A stretch of DNA of 64,000 bases from Rhodobacteraceae bacterium HLUCCO07 (lineage in GTDB: Bacteria; Pseudomonadota; Alphaproteobacteria; Rhodobacterales; Rhodobacteraceae). A program made the position numbers and the translations under genes. Position 1 is the first letter of the stretch; each line of letters starts with the position of its first letter. The stretch is from positions 1 to 64,000 of the forward strand of contig LJSU01000029.1 in the NCBI GenBank assembly GCA_001314705.1. Reading direction: 5' to 3'. A model generated the notes under the pieces. The model saw only the letters and a list, made by a program, of their open reading frames with translations. It did not search any database and was not told the origin of the DNA. This document shows positions 1 through 8,917 of the stretch, one piece after another.

Positions 1-99
1 CGTGATCGCCGCCGTCAGCGTCGTCTTGCCGTGATCAACGTGACCAACCGTCCCGATGTTCACATGCGGCTTGTTACGTTCAAACTTTGCTTTTGCCAT
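1..99 (-). CDS. tuf: Elongation factor Tu, N-terminal fragment cut by the window edge
   Basis: The 33 codons visible read from ATG at 99 down to base 1 and give the conserved start of EF-Tu ([12 protein letters not shown], then the G1 loop GHVDHGKT with the lysine and threonine that hold GTP and magnesium). The protein delivers aminoacyl-tRNA to the ribosome as a GTP complex in the cytoplasm. Only the first part of the GTPase domain is present; the rest lies left of the window. The next gene to the right is an unrelated lipoprotein, not fusA. This suggests the tuf copy outside the str operon, but that is inference. Confidence 0.95.
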   Translation of the reverse strand, partial: MAKAKFERNKPHVNIGTVGHVDHGKTTLTAAIT

Positions 100-240
100 C
101 GTGTTGGCGCCCTTTGCTTGCGACCCCGCGGGCCTGGTTTCACTCCGCGCGGCATTTATTGGGTTGGACAAGGGAAATCAAGGCTCTCTTGCACCCCTTA
201 CAGGCCCCGGGCGGCGAAGCCCGTTATCCTCGTTTACCAG

Positions 241-780
241 TCAGTCCTTGAACCAGCCTTGCTCGTAGTTCTGGCGCACCAGATAGCGCTCGATCTCCTT
301 GGCCGCGATGCGGGCGAGCTGCTGCATCTGCTCCTCGCCGGTCTTGGTATAGCCCGATCCAACCAGGGTGTCGCCGCCAAAGGATTCGATAACGGTGATC
401 TGCTTGACCTCCTCGTTGAGCTTCTTGTCCGCCGCATCATCCCAGACAGTCAGGTTGAAGATCAGGATCGATTTGGGGCTTGCGACAAGGGGGATGCCAC
501 GCTGCGCGAGAACATATCCTTCGACGCTGACACCAAAGTGGTAGACCTTGTCGCCCTCGTAGCGCCCGAACCGCGCTTCGATGGCATCGGTCATCGCGTC
601 GGTCCACTCTTCCTTGCTGGCCTCGCGCGAAACCGGGCCCTTGGTCAGGTTTGGCGCCACGACAACGTTGTGCCCGAGGCTGAAATTGCCCAGGTCGACC
701 GGCGCTTCGTCGAGATCATCAGCATTGCCACAGGCGATCAAGACGCTCAGCGACAGGAAAAGGACAAGATTGCGGATCAT
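241..780 (-). CDS. Putative lipoprotein of unknown function
   Basis: The protein is 179 residues when started at the ATG at 780. The longer frame upstream has no signal sequence, while this start opens directly with a lipoprotein signal (MIRNLVLFLSLSVLIAC), so I chose it. Cysteine 17 would be the lipidated residue. The mature part is soluble-looking, rich in Glu and Asp, and has a central strand-like segment (SILIFNLTVW). I do not recognise a catalytic motif or named domain. It sits alone between tuf and the divergent P450 gene, about 140 bases upstream of tuf. It is likely anchored in the cell envelope facing the periplasm; function unknown. Confidence 0.75.
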   Translation of the reverse strand: MIRNLVLFLSLSVLIACGNADDLDEAPVDLGNFSLGHNVVVAPNLTKGPVSREASKEEWTDAMTDAIEARFGRYEGDKVYHFGVSVEGYVLAQRGIPLVASPKSILIFNLTVWDDAADKKLNEEVKQITVIESFGGDTLVGSGYTKTGEEQMQQLARIAAKEIERYLVRQNYEQGWFKD

Positions 781-915
781 GCGGGCAGCCTCCGGTTTCG
801 TGACGCAGCCCGGGATAACGCAGCGATACGGCCAGCGCAATGGACGGCAGACCATTGGTCACAAGCATGGTCGCACCTATCTTAACATCAGGTTACCGAT
901 GCGGAGGATAGCAGG

Positions 916-2271
916 ATGGATGCAGGCGATCTCCCGGTGCATGTGCCGCTGGTCACGCGGCCGATGGGGATACTTGCCTCGCTCAACGCGGCGCGGCGCA
1001 ATCTGCTGTCGATCCTGCCGGAAATCGCCACCCGCCAACCGATGGTTTCGGGACGCACCGCGAAACGCTGGCACATGGTGATGGACCCGGGTGCCATCCG
1101 GCGCATCCTTTTGGAAAACATCGAGAACTACCCGAAATCCCTGGTCACGAAAAACCTGTTGAAGCCGGCCATCGGCGACTCGCTTTTCATCGCCGAAGGC
1201 GCGCATTGGCGGTGGCAGAGGCGGGCCGCCGCTCCGGCCTTTTCGCATCGCAATGTCACGAACCTTGGCCCGGTCATGTCGGCAGCGGCGCAACATTCGG
1301 CGGACCGGGTCGCGGAGGCGGGGAAACGCGCCGTGGACATGTATGACGAGATGGTCCGCGCAACCTTTGAAGTCATTGGAAACGTGACCTTTTCCGAAGG
1401 TTCACACTTTGACCCCGAAGAGGTGCATCGCGCCATCGACGGATATATCGACGCGGCCGGGCGGCTGTCGTTGTTCGATATTCTGGGAATGCCCGACTGG
1501 GTGCCGCGACCGGGGCGCATCCGCACGGGTCCGCCGGTGCGCGACATGAAGGCGATGGCGGATCAGGCGATCGAGGCCCGCAAGGCCAATGGGTCCAGCA
1601 CGGTCCCCGACCTGCTCGACCTGCTTCTCGAGGGGAAAGACCCTGAAACCAAAAGGAAAATGAACACGTCCGAGCTGCGCGACAACCTCCTGACCTTTAT
1701 CGTCGCGGGGCATGAAACGACGGCACTCACCCTGTCCTGGGCACTCTATCTTTGCGCCTTCGACCAGGAGGTCCAGACCCGGGCAAGAGAAGAGGCGCAG
1801 GCCGTGTTGCAGGGACGGGTGGCGACGGCCAACGACCTGGAATCGCTGCCGTTTTGCCGGATGATCGTGGACGAGGCGCTGCGGCTTTATCCGCCGGCCG
1901 GGATCATCAGCCGCACGGCGCAGGCGCGTGACACACTTTGCGGGCGCGAGGTGCGGCCCGGCGATACGGTGATGATCCCCATCTACGCGCTGCACCGCAA
2001 CCGGCTCTTGTGGGATGAGCCCGATGCCTTTCGGCCAGAAAGGTTCAATGATCGCAAGGCGATAGACCGCTATGCCTATCTGCCGTTCGGAGACGGGCCG
2101 CGGATCTGCATCGGGGCGAGTTTCGCCCTCCAGGAAGCGGTGATCGTCCTGGCGACGCTGTTGTCCCGGCGCCGGTTTCACCTTGTTCCGGGGCGCACGC
2201 CGGAGCCAGTGATGATCCTTACGCTGCGGCCCCAGGGCGGGGTCTGGCTGACCTCGGACCCGGTTGGTTAA
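916..2271 (+). CDS. Cytochrome P450
   Basis: A 451-residue haem monooxygenase of normal P450 length. The C-helix motif HWRWQRR is at residues 97-103, the I-helix oxygen-activation motif AGHETTA at 264-270, the ExxR motif EALR at 320-323, and the haem-binding loop [10 protein letters not shown] at 391-400, where Cys398 is the axial thiolate. All key residues are intact, so the enzyme should be active. There is no N-terminal membrane anchor, so it is soluble, as usual in bacteria. No ferredoxin or ferredoxin reductase lies next to it and there is no fused reductase domain, so its electrons must come from proteins encoded elsewhere. The substrate cannot be read from the sequence. It converges on parC. 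Confidence 0.93.
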   Translation: MDAGDLPVHVPLVTRPMGILASLNAARRNLLSILPEIATRQPMVSGRTAKRWHMVMDPGAIRRILLENIENYPKSLVTKNLLKPAIGDSLFIAEGAHWRWQRRAAAPAFSHRNVTNLGPVMSAAAQHSADRVAEAGKRAVDMYDEMVRATFEVIGNVTFSEGSHFDPEEVHRAIDGYIDAAGRLSLFDILGMPDWVPRPGRIRTGPPVRDMKAMADQAIEARKANGSSTVPDLLDLLLEGKDPETKRKMNTSELRDNLLTFIVAGHETTALTLSWALYLCAFDQEVQTRAREEAQAVLQGRVATANDLESLPFCRMIVDEALRLYPPAGIISRTAQARDTLCGREVRPGDTVMIPIYALHRNRLLWDEPDAFRPERFNDRKAIDRYAYLPFGDGPRICIGASFALQEAVIVLATLLSRRRFHLVPGRTPEPVMILTLRPQGGVWLTSDPVG

Positions 2272-2458
2272 CGCGGCCGAAGAGGCCGAAAACGGGGGGT
2301 GAAATGCGTATGACTCCCGGCTGCCACCCGGCTGCCGGGCAGATCGCACGCCTGCGGGTCCGGAAATCCTTAACGCAACGGCCGCTCCGAAGGATGCACG
2401 GCACGCAAATGATAAACGTGACCCGTTTGCACGCGGAGGCAGAAGCGGCGAACCCGGT

Positions 2459-4915
2459 TCAGTCGAACCTGTAGCTCTTGGGGAAGCCATAGGGCGGGCG
2501 CTTGCCGACGCTGGCGCGCTTGCCCAGCCATTCGCTCATGTCGGGCTCGTGGCGGGTCTTGCCGCCGCCCATCTCCCAGCTCAGCCCCCTGGCCCATTCG
2601 AATGTGGTCAGGTCGGCAAGCCCGCCATCGAGTTCCAGCGCGCCCTGGCGCCCCCGGGCGAGGTTGTATTTCTGGAGCCGCACGCCCTTGCCGCGGCCCA
2701 TCTCGGGCAGTTCGGAGAGCGGAAAGACCAGGAACTTTCCGTTCTGCGAACAGACCGCCACGTGATCGCCCGCGACGCGCCGGGCGACAGCGGCCATCGT
2801 GTCCTTGACGTTGAGCACCTGCTTGCCCGAACGGGTCTGGGCGACGACATCGTCCTCGGGCACGACAAAGCCGTTGCCGTTGGCGGAGGCGACGACGAGT
2901 TTTCCGCCGGGTCGATGGATGAACAGCGCGACGATCCCCGCGTCATTGGGCAGATCGACCATCAGGCGCAGCGGCTCGCCCATGCCGCGCCCGCCCGGCA
3001 GGCTGGCGGCCTGCAGCGTGTAGAAACGCCCGTTCGTGGCAAAGACAAGGATCTTGTCGGTGGTTTCGGCGTGAAAGACGAAGCGGCCCTCGTCGCCATC
3101 CTTGTATTTCAGCTCGCGGCCCAGGTCGATATGGCCCGACATGGCGCGGATCCAGCCCAGTTTCGAGCACACCACCGTGATCGGCTCGCGGTCGATCATG
3201 GCTTCGAGCGGAACCTCTTCGACCTCGGTCGCTTCGGCAAAGCGGGTACGCCGCGCGCCGATCTCGTGGCCCTTGCCGAAAGTCTTGCGCACCTCCTTGA
3301 GCTCGCTGGCGACGCGGTCCCATTGCAGCCCCTCGTCCTCGAGCAGGTCTTCGAGGCCGGCGCGCTCTTCCATCAGGGCGTCGCGCTCGGCGATGAGCGC
3401 CTCTTCCTCGAGACGGCGCAGGCTGCGCAGGCGCATGTTGAGGATCGCCTCGGCCTGCACGTCCGACAGCCCGTTCTCTCGGCCCTCGAAGGATTGCGGC
3501 ACGGTGCGGGTGCCGTCATCGCTTTCGGCAAGGACGCCGGTGGCCAGCGCCCCTTCGTCCGCAATGAGGCGCAGCGCGGCCAGATCGACCCCGGCAAGCG
3601 GCGAGCGATAGGATGCCTCGTCGGCGGCCCGGGGGATCGTTTCCTGGTGCGGGCGGCTCCAGTCCTCGTACATCAGGGCCGATTTCGGGTCGTCGTCATA
3701 TCGGATGATGTCGATCACGCGATCGAGATTCACGAAAGCGGTGATCAGGCCCGCGAGCACCTCGAGCCGGTTGTCGATCTTGGCCATCCGGTGGCGGGAC
3801 CGGCGCTGCAATACCTCGCGGCGGAAATCGAGAAAGGCGCGCAGCACCTCCTTGAGGCTGCACACCCGGGGCGTGACCCCGTCAATGAGCACGTTCATGT
3901 TGAGCGAGAACCGCACTTCCAGATCGGAATTGCGGAACATCATGTTCATCAGCACGTCCGGGTCCACGTTCCTGGAGCGCGGTTCGAGGATCAGCCGGAT
4001 GTCGTCGGCGCTCTCGTCGCGCACATCGGCGAGGATCGGGATCTTCTTGGTCTGGATCAGCTCCGCGATCTTCTCGATCAGCTTGGATTTCTGGACCTGG
4101 TAGGGAATCTCGGTGACCACGATCTGCCATTGGCCGCGGCCCAGGTCCTCGACCTGCCAATGCGCACGCAGGCGAAACGCCCCGCGCCCGGTGCGATAGG
4201 CCCGCGCGATCTCCTCGGGCGGCTCGACGATGACGCCGCCGGTCGGGAAATCGGGCCCGGGGATATGTTTGAGAAGCGTATCTTCGCGCGCATCCGGCGT
4301 CTTGATCAGGTGCAGGCAGGCGCCGATCAGCTCGTCGATGTTGTGCGGCGGAATGTTGGTCGCCATGCCCACCGCGATCCCCGACGAGCCATTGGCCAGA
4401 AGATTTGGAAACTGCGCAGGCAACACCGAGGGTTCTTCGAGGCGGCCATCGTAATTGGGCCGGAAATCGACCGCGTTCTCGGACAGCCCCTGAAGCATCG
4501 CCTCGGCAAAGACGGTCATCCGCGCCTCAGTATAGCGGCTGGCGGCGGGGTTGTCGCCGTCGATATTGCCGAAATTCCCCTGCCCGTCCACGAGCGGGTA
4601 TCGCACCGCGAAATCCTGTGCGAGCCGCGCCATCGCGTCATAGATCGCGGCATCGCCATGCGGGTGGAAATCGCCCATCGTGTCGCCCGCGATCTTGGCG
4701 GATTTCAGGAACCCCCCGGTCGCGTTCAGCCGCAGGCGGCTCATCGCGTAGAGGATTCGGCGGTGCACCGGCTTGAGCCCGTCGCGCGCATCCGGCAGCG
4801 CGCGGTGCATGATGGTCGAGAGCGCATAGGTCAGGTACCGCTCGCCGATCGCGCGGCGCAGCGGTTCGGACAGATCGGGCACCTGGTCGTCGGGATCGTC
4901 CAGCAAATCGCTCAT
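2459..4915 (-). CDS. parC: DNA topoisomerase IV subunit A
   Basis: An 818-residue type IIA topoisomerase A subunit that unlinks daughter chromosomes together with ParE. The N-terminal breakage-reunion domain carries the conserved HRRILYAM segment (residues 51-58), HPHGDAAIYDAM (84-95), and the DNA-linking tyrosine in AASRYTEARM (Tyr128). A coiled-coil region and a beta-pinwheel-like C-terminal domain follow. The C-terminal repeats are fewer than in GyrA and no canonical GyrA box is seen, which favours ParC. The residue matching E. coli ParC Ser80 in the quinolone pocket is Ala89. The gene stands alone and converges with the P450 gene across about 190 bases. Confidence 0.93.
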   Translation of the reverse strand: MSDLLDDPDDQVPDLSEPLRRAIGERYLTYALSTIMHRALPDARDGLKPVHRRILYAMSRLRLNATGGFLKSAKIAGDTMGDFHPHGDAAIYDAMARLAQDFAVRYPLVDGQGNFGNIDGDNPAASRYTEARMTVFAEAMLQGLSENAVDFRPNYDGRLEEPSVLPAQFPNLLANGSSGIAVGMATNIPPHNIDELIGACLHLIKTPDAREDTLLKHIPGPDFPTGGVIVEPPEEIARAYRTGRGAFRLRAHWQVEDLGRGQWQIVVTEIPYQVQKSKLIEKIAELIQTKKIPILADVRDESADDIRLILEPRSRNVDPDVLMNMMFRNSDLEVRFSLNMNVLIDGVTPRVCSLKEVLRAFLDFRREVLQRRSRHRMAKIDNRLEVLAGLITAFVNLDRVIDIIRYDDDPKSALMYEDWSRPHQETIPRAADEASYRSPLAGVDLAALRLIADEGALATGVLAESDDGTRTVPQSFEGRENGLSDVQAEAILNMRLRSLRRLEEEALIAERDALMEERAGLEDLLEDEGLQWDRVASELKEVRKTFGKGHEIGARRTRFAEATEVEEVPLEAMIDREPITVVCSKLGWIRAMSGHIDLGRELKYKDGDEGRFVFHAETTDKILVFATNGRFYTLQAASLPGGRGMGEPLRLMVDLPNDAGIVALFIHRPGGKLVVASANGNGFVVPEDDVVAQTRSGKQVLNVKDTMAAVARRVAGDHVAVCSQNGKFLVFPLSELPEMGRGKGVRLQKYNLARGRQGALELDGGLADLTTFEWARGLSWEMGGGKTRHEPDMSEWLGKRASVGKRPPYGFPKSYRFD

Positions 4916-5196
4916 GCGCGTTCTTTAGCGATGCAGATGAAGGCCATCAAGCGTGATCGCGCCTCGACACCGTCCCGAGACCGCCGGGCCCCTGTGCACG
5001 GGTCGCGGCTCCCCGGCTGTCTCTGCACCGTCGCCTGATGCTGGCATGATGTATTCCCGCATCAGGCGAAAAAGCGCGGCCGCGTCCCATGCATGGATCA
5101 GGGCGAATCATGTATATAAGCATGTATACAGGAAGGAGTGTGGGGGTCTGGACGGTCAAGTCGGGTCTATGGTTTGGTAATTGGGGGTTCGCTGCC
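4916..5196. other. Divergent promoter region between parC and the SH3-domain gene
   Basis: No gene is supported here. A short AT-rich patch at about 5108-5130 contains two CATGTATA copies about 13 bases apart, unusual against the GC-rich surroundings. It is followed by a purine-rich AGGAAGGAG at about 5130, which precedes no good coding frame. The region must hold the promoters of parC and of the SH3 gene, but I cannot assign -35 and -10 boxes with confidence. Confidence 0.4.
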
Positions 5197-5922
5197 ATGT
5201 GGCGCTTTATCATGTTGACATTCGGATTTCTCGGGTGGGCGTTCTTCGAGTTGAGCGGCGGGGCCGAATACGCACCACGCGAAGGCTCGCTCCAGGCGGT
5301 ACGCGCCGAGATCCGCGCGAAGACCGAGAAACAGGCACAGCGCGCGCAACTCGCGCGCGAAGCAGCCCGGACCGTGCGCAACCCGCCCACAGGCGCCGGG
5401 GGGGAGACCGCCAGTGACGATGACAATGCACAGGTTTTCCTGATCGGCACCGCCGAGCCCAAGGCGGCACCCGGCGACAAGCGCCGGCACCTGACGCTCA
5501 GCACCCGGCCCGATTCCACCGGCCGCGGCGTCTCCAGGCCCGTGCGGAGCGACAACAATCGCAACGTGCTGACCGGGAACAGGACCGGGATTCCCCCGGA
5601 CCTGAGCCCGGAAGAACAGGCGGCGCGGGCCATCGACATCGTCACCGGCAAGGCCCGGCTGGCCGATGAAGCCCCCGGCAACCGGATCGAGGCAAGCGAA
5701 TCGCCCGACCCCGCCACGTCACGGGACATCCGCGTGGTGAGCGGCGCCCGCGTGAACCTGCGCGGCGGGCCAGGCATGCAATTCGGTGTCGTGGACAGCC
5801 TGCCCCAGGGCACGCGGGTCGAGGTGCTCGACGATCCGGGGCTGGGCTGGGTTGAACTGCAGGTCAATGACAGCGAAGTATCGGGCTGGATGGCCGAGCG
5901 GCTTCTGGTGGCGACGGACTGA
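5197..5922 (+). CDS. Membrane-anchored protein with C-terminal bacterial SH3 domain
   Basis: The ATG at 5197 follows a GGGGG ribosome-binding stretch and starts a 241-residue protein. Its first 20 residues form a hydrophobic segment (MWRFIMLTFGFLGWAFFELS), an uncleaved signal anchor. A charged, low-complexity middle part rich in Arg, Ala and Pro follows. The last 65 residues form an SH3b-type domain with the motif VNLRGGPGMQFGVVDSLPQG and the closing GWMAERLL. Such domains usually bind peptidoglycan or wall peptides, so a periplasmic, envelope-associated role is likely. The longer upstream frame is rejected because it lacks a ribosome site. Partner proteins are not evident from the neighbours. 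Confidence 0.8.
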   Translation: MWRFIMLTFGFLGWAFFELSGGAEYAPREGSLQAVRAEIRAKTEKQAQRAQLAREAARTVRNPPTGAGGETASDDDNAQVFLIGTAEPKAAPGDKRRHLTLSTRPDSTGRGVSRPVRSDNNRNVLTGNRTGIPPDLSPEEQAARAIDIVTGKARLADEAPGNRIEASESPDPATSRDIRVVSGARVNLRGGPGMQFGVVDSLPQGTRVEVLDDPGLGWVELQVNDSEVSGWMAERLLVATD

Positions 5923-5998
5923 GCGTCAATCCGTTGCAACGTCCGGCAAATTCGCATAGCCCGGCAGCGCGCGACGGAGACCCCATGGCACCCCTCGA

Positions 5999-6829
5999 AT
6001 GACAGGCAGATCCATCCTTGTTACCGGCTGCTCGAGCGGCATCGGTCATGACGCGGCCCACGGCCTGCGCGCGCGCGGCTGGCGGGTCTTTGCCGCCTGC
6101 CGCAAGCCCGGGGATTGCGCGCGCCTGCGCGACGAAGGGTTTGACGCGCCGCTGATCGACCATGCCGACGCGGCCAGCATCGAAAGCGGGCTGGCCGAGG
6201 TGCTGGAGGCGACCGGCGGGCGGCTCGACGCGCTTTTCAACAACGGCGCCTTCGCCCTGCCCTGCGCGGTCGAGGACCTGCCCACCGACGGTCTGCGCAG
6301 CATCTTCGAGGCCAATCTCTTCGGCGTCCACGACCTGACCCGCCGGGTGATCCCGGTGATGCGGACGCAGGGGCATGGCCGGATCGTCAATTGCTCGTCG
6401 GTGCTGGGGCTGGTGCCGATGCGCTGGCGCGGGGCCTACGTGGCGACGAAATTCGCGCTCGAAGGGCTCACCGATGTGCTGCGAATCGAGATGCGTGACA
6501 CGCCCCTTCACGTCATCACCATCGAACCCGGCCCCGTCACCTCGAAGATCCGCGAGAACTCGATCCCGCATTTCGAGCGCTGGATCGACTGGGAATCGAG
6601 CGCGCGCGCCGAGCAATACCGGGACAGCCTGCTCAAGCGGCTCTACACCGCGCGCGGCCCCGACCGGTTCGAACTGCCCGCCTCTGCCGTGACCCGCAAG
6701 CTTGCCCATGCGCTCGAATCCCGCCGCCCGCGCCCGCGCTACTACGTGACCACGCCCACCTACCTGATGGGGGCGGCGCGGCGCATCCTGCCGACCCGCG
6801 CGCTCGACTGGCTGATCTCGAGGGGCTGA
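5999..6829 (+). CDS. Short-chain dehydrogenase/reductase (SDR)
   Basis: A 276-residue classical SDR. The cofactor motif TGCSSGIG is at residues 9-16, an NNG-type motif follows the fourth strand (LFNNGAF), and the catalytic Ser (VNCSSVLG) and YxxxK (YVATK) are in place. The Arg in the second strand region (FAACRKPGD) suggests NADP preference, but this is only a hint. The protein is soluble and slightly longer than the minimal SDR, with a C-terminal extension rich in Arg and Pro. The substrate is not predictable. It lies 76 bases after the SH3 gene on the same strand, but no functional link is evident. Confidence 0.88.
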   Translation: MTGRSILVTGCSSGIGHDAAHGLRARGWRVFAACRKPGDCARLRDEGFDAPLIDHADAASIESGLAEVLEATGGRLDALFNNGAFALPCAVEDLPTDGLRSIFEANLFGVHDLTRRVIPVMRTQGHGRIVNCSSVLGLVPMRWRGAYVATKFALEGLTDVLRIEMRDTPLHVITIEPGPVTSKIRENSIPHFERWIDWESSARAEQYRDSLLKRLYTARGPDRFELPASAVTRKLAHALESRRPRPRYYVTTPTYLMGAARRILPTRALDWLISRG

Positions 6830-7051
6830 CGACGCAACGCGATCGGCCGTTCATCCCCGCGATCCGGACATGCCCGCAACCCCGGCCTCATCGGTCGGGG
6901 CGCGCTTTTCCGGGGTGACGGCCATCAGGAGGACGCGGCGCAATGAAGGCACGACGGCCGGCTGGCGTAATGCCGCAGCGGGCCAGATCACCCCTTCGCT
7001 TTGCCGCGCTGATCCTCTAGACAGGGCACAACGCAGCGAAAGGAGCCGCAG

Positions 7052-7255
7052 ATGGCCAACGATCCACTGTTCTGGGTTGCCGCGCTCGCCTGTGTCGCGG
7101 TGCTGATCATCCTGATGATCGGCGTCGGCGGCTTTGCCAAGGGCGGCGATTTCAACCGCAAGCATGCCAACAAGGTGATGCGCTGGCGGATCGGGGCGCA
7201 GGCGGTGGCGATCGCGCTCATTCTTCTCTTTGTCTGGATGCGCTCAGGAGGTTGA
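7052..7255 (+). CDS. Small HIG1-like twin transmembrane protein
   Basis: A 67-residue protein with two membrane helices (about residues 7-27 and 46-63) joined by a basic loop GGDFNRKHANKVMRWRIGAQ. This arrangement matches the HIG1-type small twin-transmembrane family of alphaproteobacteria, related to respiratory-supercomplex-associated proteins in mitochondria. The ATG follows AAAGGAGCC, a good ribosome site. It ends only 5 bases before the cobalamin adenosyltransferase start, so the two are probably cotranscribed. The role is unknown; family membership is by loop pattern and size. Confidence 0.78.
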   Translation: MANDPLFWVAALACVAVLIILMIGVGGFAKGGDFNRKHANKVMRWRIGAQAVAIALILLFVWMRSGG

Positions 7256-7259
7256 GGCC

Positions 7260-7832
7260 ATGGTGGTTCTGTCGAAAATCTACACCCGTACCGGCGATGG
7301 TGGCGATACCGCGCTGGGCGACGGTTCGCGCCGGGTCAAGCATGACCTGCGGGTTGCCGCCTATGGCACGGTGGACGAGTTGAACGCGACGCTGGGCCTG
7401 GCCCGGCTGCACGCCAGCGGGGACACCGACACCGCGCTGAGCCGGATCCAGAACGATCTTTTCGATCTCGGGGCCGACCTGTGCCGCCCCGACATGGACA
7501 AGGATGCCGAGGCCGAATACCCGCCCCTGCGCATGGCCGAGGCGCAGGTCACGCGGCTCGAATCCGAGATCGACGCGATGAACGCCGAGCTCGAACCGCT
7601 GCGCAGCTTCATCCTGCCCGGCGGCTCCGCGCTTGCCGCCCATCTCCATCTCTGCCGCACCGTGGCGCGCCGGGCAGAACGCTGCGCGGTGGAGCTGGCC
7701 GGCATCGAGGATGTGAACGCCGCGGCCGTGAAATACCTCAACCGGCTGAGCGACTGGTTCTTCGTCGCCGCACGAATCGCCAATGACGGCGGCCGGGCCG
7801 ACGTTCTCTGGGTGCCCGGCGCCAACCGCTGA
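7260..7832 (+). CDS. PduO-type ATP:cob(I)alamin adenosyltransferase
   Basis: A 190-residue enzyme that transfers adenosyl from ATP to cob(I)alamin to make coenzyme B12. The N-terminal ATP-binding motif YTRTGDGGDTALGDGSR and the C-terminal LNRLSDWFFVAAR helix with the conserved RAERCAVEL segment are typical of the PduO family rather than CobA/CobO. The start at 7260 is fixed by AGGAGG eight bases upstream; the frame remains open a little further back, but without support. Adenosylcobalamin is needed by the mutases of the ethylmalonyl-CoA pathway, two other enzymes of which are encoded in this window, so the physiological link is sensible. The gene is followed by the unusual hairpin at 7901. 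Confidence 0.93.
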   Translation: MVVLSKIYTRTGDGGDTALGDGSRRVKHDLRVAAYGTVDELNATLGLARLHASGDTDTALSRIQNDLFDLGADLCRPDMDKDAEAEYPPLRMAEAQVTRLESEIDAMNAELEPLRSFILPGGSALAAHLHLCRTVARRAERCAVELAGIEDVNAAAVKYLNRLSDWFFVAARIANDGGRADVLWVPGANR

Positions 7833-7840
7833 TCCCGCTC

Positions 7841-7862
7841 CTTCATCTTGCCCCAAATACTC
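7841..7862 (+). repeat. Recurrent 3' intergenic motif, copy A
   Basis: This 22-base copy reads CTTCATCTTGCC then CCAAATACTC. It begins 8 bases after the cobalamin adenosyltransferase stop. Close relatives occur at 19451-19472 (reverse), 23777-23798, 38336-38410 (an inverted pair) and 58888-58909. All lie between genes. No function is known to me. Confidence 0.7.
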
Positions 7863-7900
7863 ATCTTGCCTATCGGCCCGCACCCCGGCCTGCGCGCACA

Positions 7901-7949
7901 GACGCGCGAGAGCGACGGGGCGGGTGGGTGGGCGGCGCTCTCGCGCGTC
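7901..7949. other. Perfect 14-bp hairpin with G-quadruplex-like loop
   Basis: The arms GACGCGCGAGAGCG (7901-7914) and CGCTCTCGCGCGTC (7936-7949) are exactly complementary. The 21-base loop (7915-7935) contains four G runs, GGGG-C-GGG-T-GGG-T-GGG, separated by single bases, the arrangement that gives the most stable parallel quadruplexes. It lies between the cobalamin adenosyltransferase gene and etfB. It has no U-tract, so it is not a standard terminator. Confidence 0.85.
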
Positions 7950-8158
7950 CCCCGGTGCCTTCGGGTTCCCTTGCGGCAACCTCCCTTCCGGCCGCCACGA
8001 CACCCGCGAAAACCCCCGAACGCGACGTCGAATGACACGCACGTGACGATTTTTCCCTGTCTCAACGCGCCACGAGCCTGTAACAGAACCCGGAGAGTTG
8101 GAATCGACCCGCGCGCTCTTTCGCGGGTGGTATCTGGGATGTGAAGGAGAGAACGCCA

Positions 8159-8917
8159 ATGAAGGTGCTTGTGCCTGTCAAACGCGTGATCGACTACAAC
8201 GTGAAGGTCCGCGTCAAGTCGGACGGATCGGGTGTCGATCTTGCCAATGTCAAAATGTCGATGAACCCCTTCGACGAGATCGCCGTCGAAGAGGCGATCC
8301 GCCTCAAGGAAGCCGGCAAGGCCGAAGAGGTCGTGGCCGTGTCGATCGGTGTGAAACAGGCGCAGGAAACCCTGCGCACCGCGCTCGCCATGGGGGCCGA
8401 CCGCGCCATCCTGGTCGTGGCTGCCGATGACGTGCACCAGGATATCGAGCCGCTGGCCGTGGCCAAGATCCTCGCCAAGGTGGTGGAAGAAGAAGAGCCG
8501 GGCCTCGTTCTCGCCGGGAAACAGGCGATCGACAACGACATGAACGCCACCGGGCAGATGCTCTCGGCGCTTCTGGGCTGGAGCCAGGCCACCTTTGCCT
8601 CCAAGCTCGACATCGACGGCGACAGTGCCGTTGTGACCCGCGAGGTCGATGGCGGCTTGCAGACCATCAAGGTCAAGATGCCCGCGATCGTCACGGTCGA
8701 TCTGCGCCTGAACGAGCCGCGCTACGCGTCGCTGCCCAACATCATGAAGGCCAAGAAAAAGCCGCTCGACGAGAAGACCGCCGAGGATTACGGCGTCGAT
8801 GTCACGCCGCGGCTGGAAATCGTGAAAACGAGTGAGCCCGAGGCGCGGCAGGCCGGTGAGATCGTGCCCGACGTCGATACGCTCGTGGCGAAACTCAAAG
8901 AGAAGGGGGTCGTGTAA
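8159..8917 (+). CDS. etfB: Electron transfer flavoprotein beta subunit
   Basis: A 252-residue subunit of the soluble ETF heterodimer, which takes electrons from acyl-CoA dehydrogenases and passes them to ETF-quinone oxidoreductase. It begins [20 protein letters not shown] and contains the [10 protein letters not shown] and [18 protein letters not shown] segments that line the AMP site in this family. The start at 8159 follows AAGGAGAG; the six codons upstream in the same frame are leader. It overlaps etfA by one base (TAATG), so translation is coupled. Natural partners here include methylsuccinyl-CoA dehydrogenase at 20.4 kb. Confidence 0.97.
   Translation: MKVLVPVKRVIDYNVKVRVKSDGSGVDLANVKMSMNPFDEIAVEEAIRLKEAGKAEEVVAVSIGVKQAQETLRTALAMGADRAILVVAADDVHQDIEPLAVAKILAKVVEEEEPGLVLAGKQAIDNDMNATGQMLSALLGWSQATFASKLDIDGDSAVVTREVDGGLQTIKVKMPAIVTVDLRLNEPRYASLPNIMKAKKKPLDEKTAEDYGVDVTPRLEIVKTSEPEARQAGEIVPDVDTLVAKLKEKGVV

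Larger units (their letters stand above)
7833..8158. other. 326-base intergenic region upstream of etfB
   Basis: No convincing gene. It contains one copy of the recurrent CTTCATCTTGCC...AAATACTC motif (7841-7862), a second CATCTTGCC directly after it, the 14-bp hairpin with a G-quadruplex-like loop (7901-7949), and the leader of etfB. The etfB promoter is probably between about 8030 and 8110, but no clear boxes are assigned. The ribosome site AAGGAGAG is at 8142-8149. Confidence 0.7.

Noticed and set aside
2549-5038. An 829-codon open frame on the plus strand opposite parC
   Set aside because: It mirrors parC over its full length, has no protein family features, and results from high GC at third positions.
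7230-7260. A longer start for the cobalamin adenosyltransferase at 7230
   Set aside because: The extra ten codons overlap the end of the HIG1-like gene and the ribosome site AGGAGG fits the ATG at 7260.
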